Of a DNA stretch of 64,000 nucleotides, positions 62,753-64,000 are shown piece after piece. This DNA comes from Prorocentrum cordatum. Taxonomy: Eukaryota > Sar > Dinophyceae > Prorocentrales > Prorocentraceae. The stretch lies in assembly GCA_963575745.1 (NCBI GenBank), contig CAUYUJ010000729.1, positions 46,059 through 110,058 on the forward strand, read 5' to 3'. Position numbers and translations under genes: made by a program. How positions within the stretch are numbered: the first letter of the stretch is position 1; each line of letters begins with the position of its first letter. Below the pieces are notes generated by a model. That model had not been told where the DNA came from. It saw only the letters and a list, made by a program, of their open reading frames with translations, and searched no databases.

Positions 62753-62765
62753 AGAGAGATAATAA
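62207..62765. repeat. (GGA)n, (GGAGTA)n, (GGAGCA)n and (GA)n microsatellites
   Basis: GGA units to 62345, GTAGGA units to 62385, GCAGGA units to 62445, then a 75-bp unique bridge and GAGAGA repeats (62648-62758). The (GA)n ends about 30 bases before the ATG of the next ORF. Confidence 0.92.
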
Positions 62766-62789
62766 CACACGCTCTGCAGATTACAAAGC

Positions 62790-63983
62790 ATGTGCAGACA
62801 CTTATACGACCCTCGGCAGAAAGAGTTACAAGGAGGGATCAAAAAACCACCAAAATGGTTTCTTGAGCTGCGGGGCTTGCAGAAATCGCCAGAACCTGCC
62901 ATTCACGTAGGGTTCGAAACAGTCGATCAGATAGCATGGAAGAAGCTCCCGACCGCCTCCAAGCCCATCACAGCTGACAACGTGTATTTGCGCGATGACG
63001 GAAAAGTTGTTGCTGTGTTTCCCGACGAACCCGAGGTTGAGCGCGAGCTCGACATCAGCAAGGAGGCGTGGCTGGCGTTGCCGCAGGCTTCTGGCGCAGC
63101 TGCAGACGCAGCCGCAGGACCGTCGGCTGCAGCTACACGTAAGGCATCTACGATCTGGTCTGGCACATCGAAGAACGACGAGAAGGTGCAAGTGCTGCAG
63201 AAGGCCCTGTCGACGCTGAAAGATGGCAGCCACTCGTGGGGAGTCTGCATCAAAATTGACGGCAGTCAGAAGGCGCAGCTGACGTACCAGACGGTTGGCA
63301 CAGAAAAACCCGCTCAGGACTTCATGATATCGCTGGCCAAGAAATTCACGAGGGGTGTGATCTCTGAGGGTGACCTGAAGCCGATGAAGATGCAGTACGA
63401 GCGCGAGTGCAACGCTGGCCCGATCAAGAAGAGGCCCGCAGCAAAGTGCGACGATGAGGATGTCTGCCTGCCTGTCAGCAAGAAACCAGCCTTGCACATG
63501 AAGCCAAGTGCCGCGCAGCAGGGAGATGATGACCATGACGGCGCAGAAGCAGAGGAGGAGGAGGAGGAAGAAGAACAGGAGGAGGAAGAGGACTACCCCG
63601 AAGGCGGCCAGAACGAAGAGGGCGAAGAGGAGGAGAAGGACGAGGAGGACGAGGAGGAGGAGGATGAGGAGGAGGACGACAACGACGCCGCTGAAGAGGA
63701 TGAAGAGGAGGGAGAGGAAGAGGAGGACGAGGAGAACGAGAAGGCACCGCCTACGAAGAAGCGCAGGGCGCTGAGGAAGCCAGCGGCCGCGCGCCGACCT
63801 GCAGCCCTGCGCCGCCGACCCGCAGCAGACGGCCAGGAGAATGGCGAGGAAGAGGAACCAGAGGGAGGCCGAGGACCCGACGGGGGGGATGAGGCGGATA
63901 AGGATGATAAGAGGGGTGAGGAGGATAGGCAGGATAATGAGGAGGAGGAGGAAGAGGGGGAGGAGGAGGAGGAGGGGAGATGA
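62790..63983 (+). CDS. Acidic nuclear-type protein with basic KRPAA patches, unknown function
   Basis: A 397-residue protein and the best host-gene candidate here. ATG 62790 is the first possible start, since an in-frame TAA lies at 62763. Residues 1-205 are normal complexity and may fold (VYLRDDGKVVAVFPDEPEVE; SHSWGVCIKIDGSQKAQLTY), but I recognise no domain. Basic patches follow at 213-219 (KKRPAAK), 231-241 and 323-346 (KKRRALRK, ARRPAALRRRPAA), which look like nuclear-localisation or DNA-binding stretches. They alternate with long Glu/Asp runs (247-318, 353-396). The alternating acid/base layout resembles nucleolin-like or chromatin-assembly proteins; this is analogy only. It ends TGA at 63981. 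Confidence 0.6.
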   Translation: MCRHLYDPRQKELQGGIKKPPKWFLELRGLQKSPEPAIHVGFETVDQIAWKKLPTASKPITADNVYLRDDGKVVAVFPDEPEVERELDISKEAWLALPQASGAAADAAAGPSAAATRKASTIWSGTSKNDEKVQVLQKALSTLKDGSHSWGVCIKIDGSQKAQLTYQTVGTEKPAQDFMISLAKKFTRGVISEGDLKPMKMQYERECNAGPIKKRPAAKCDDEDVCLPVSKKPALHMKPSAAQQGDDDHDGAEAEEEEEEEEQEEEEDYPEGGQNEEGEEEEKDEEDEEEEDEEEDDNDAAEEDEEEGEEEEDEENEKAPPTKKRRALRKPAAARRPAALRRRPAADGQENGEEEEPEGGRGPDGGDEADKDDKRGEEDRQDNEEEEEEGEEEEEGR

Positions 63984-64000
63984 AAAGGAGGGGGTGGGGA

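Noticed and set aside
1-64000. tRNA, rRNA and snRNA genes
   Set aside because: I scanned by eye for T-loop (GGTTCGA), A/B-box and conserved rRNA/snRNA words and found no complete candidate; a covariance-model search would be decisive.

Overview
This window looks like repeat-dominated nuclear DNA of a dinoflagellate. It is GC-rich and packed with microsatellites and minisatellites. A complete dinoflagellate spliced-leader (SL) sequence lies at 36774-36795 and is not followed by a splice donor, so it is a genomic relic rather than an SL RNA gene. The retroelement proteins also match families I know from dinoflagellate genomes. Genus and species cannot be fixed from the sequence.

Region by region: 1-10 kb is an array of one complex dispersed repeat (called DR-A here), interrupted by a 32-bp hairpin-forming minisatellite (1916-3095), a second unrelated 32-bp minisatellite (3318-3925), a ~160-bp tandem repeat and long (TTG)n, (GAT)n and (GTC)n tracts. 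10-34 kb has no gene I can recognise. It holds minisatellites (67 bp, ~90 bp), foldback structures (11254-11566, 28158-28347), trinucleotide tracts, very C-rich DNA (20.3-25 kb) and two further dispersed repeat families (DR-B, DR-C), each with a second copy later in the window. One exon-like stretch (about 31301-31468) is a weak candidate. 34.4-36.5 kb carries DR-A copies in reverse orientation.

36774-~43215 is a full-length LINE-type (non-LTR) retrotransposon with a zinc-finger/coiled-coil ORF1 and an ORF2 with apurinic-type endonuclease, reverse transcriptase, RNase H and Cys-rich tail. It starts exactly at the SL sequence and sits in a (TCC)n microsatellite. 44.1-52 kb is again tandem and dispersed repeats.

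52128-58833 is a structurally complete tyrosine-recombinase retrotransposon of the PAT/DIRS group. It has a small membrane-protein ORF, a gag-like ORF, RT-RNase H-methyltransferase, a tyrosine recombinase, and the diagnostic split direct repeats A1 ... B1-A2-B2. It sits inside a (TA)n tract. 59469-60181 is a 5'-truncated copy of a different retroelement with a 43-A tail. The right edge (62790-63983) carries the best candidate host gene, an acidic protein with several basic KRPAA/KKPA/RRPAA patches.

Within each mobile element the genes make sense together: RNA-binding or capsid proteins package the transcript, RT and RNase H copy it, and an endonuclease (LINE) or tyrosine recombinase (PAT-like) integrates it. 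I found no rRNA, tRNA or CRISPR locus.
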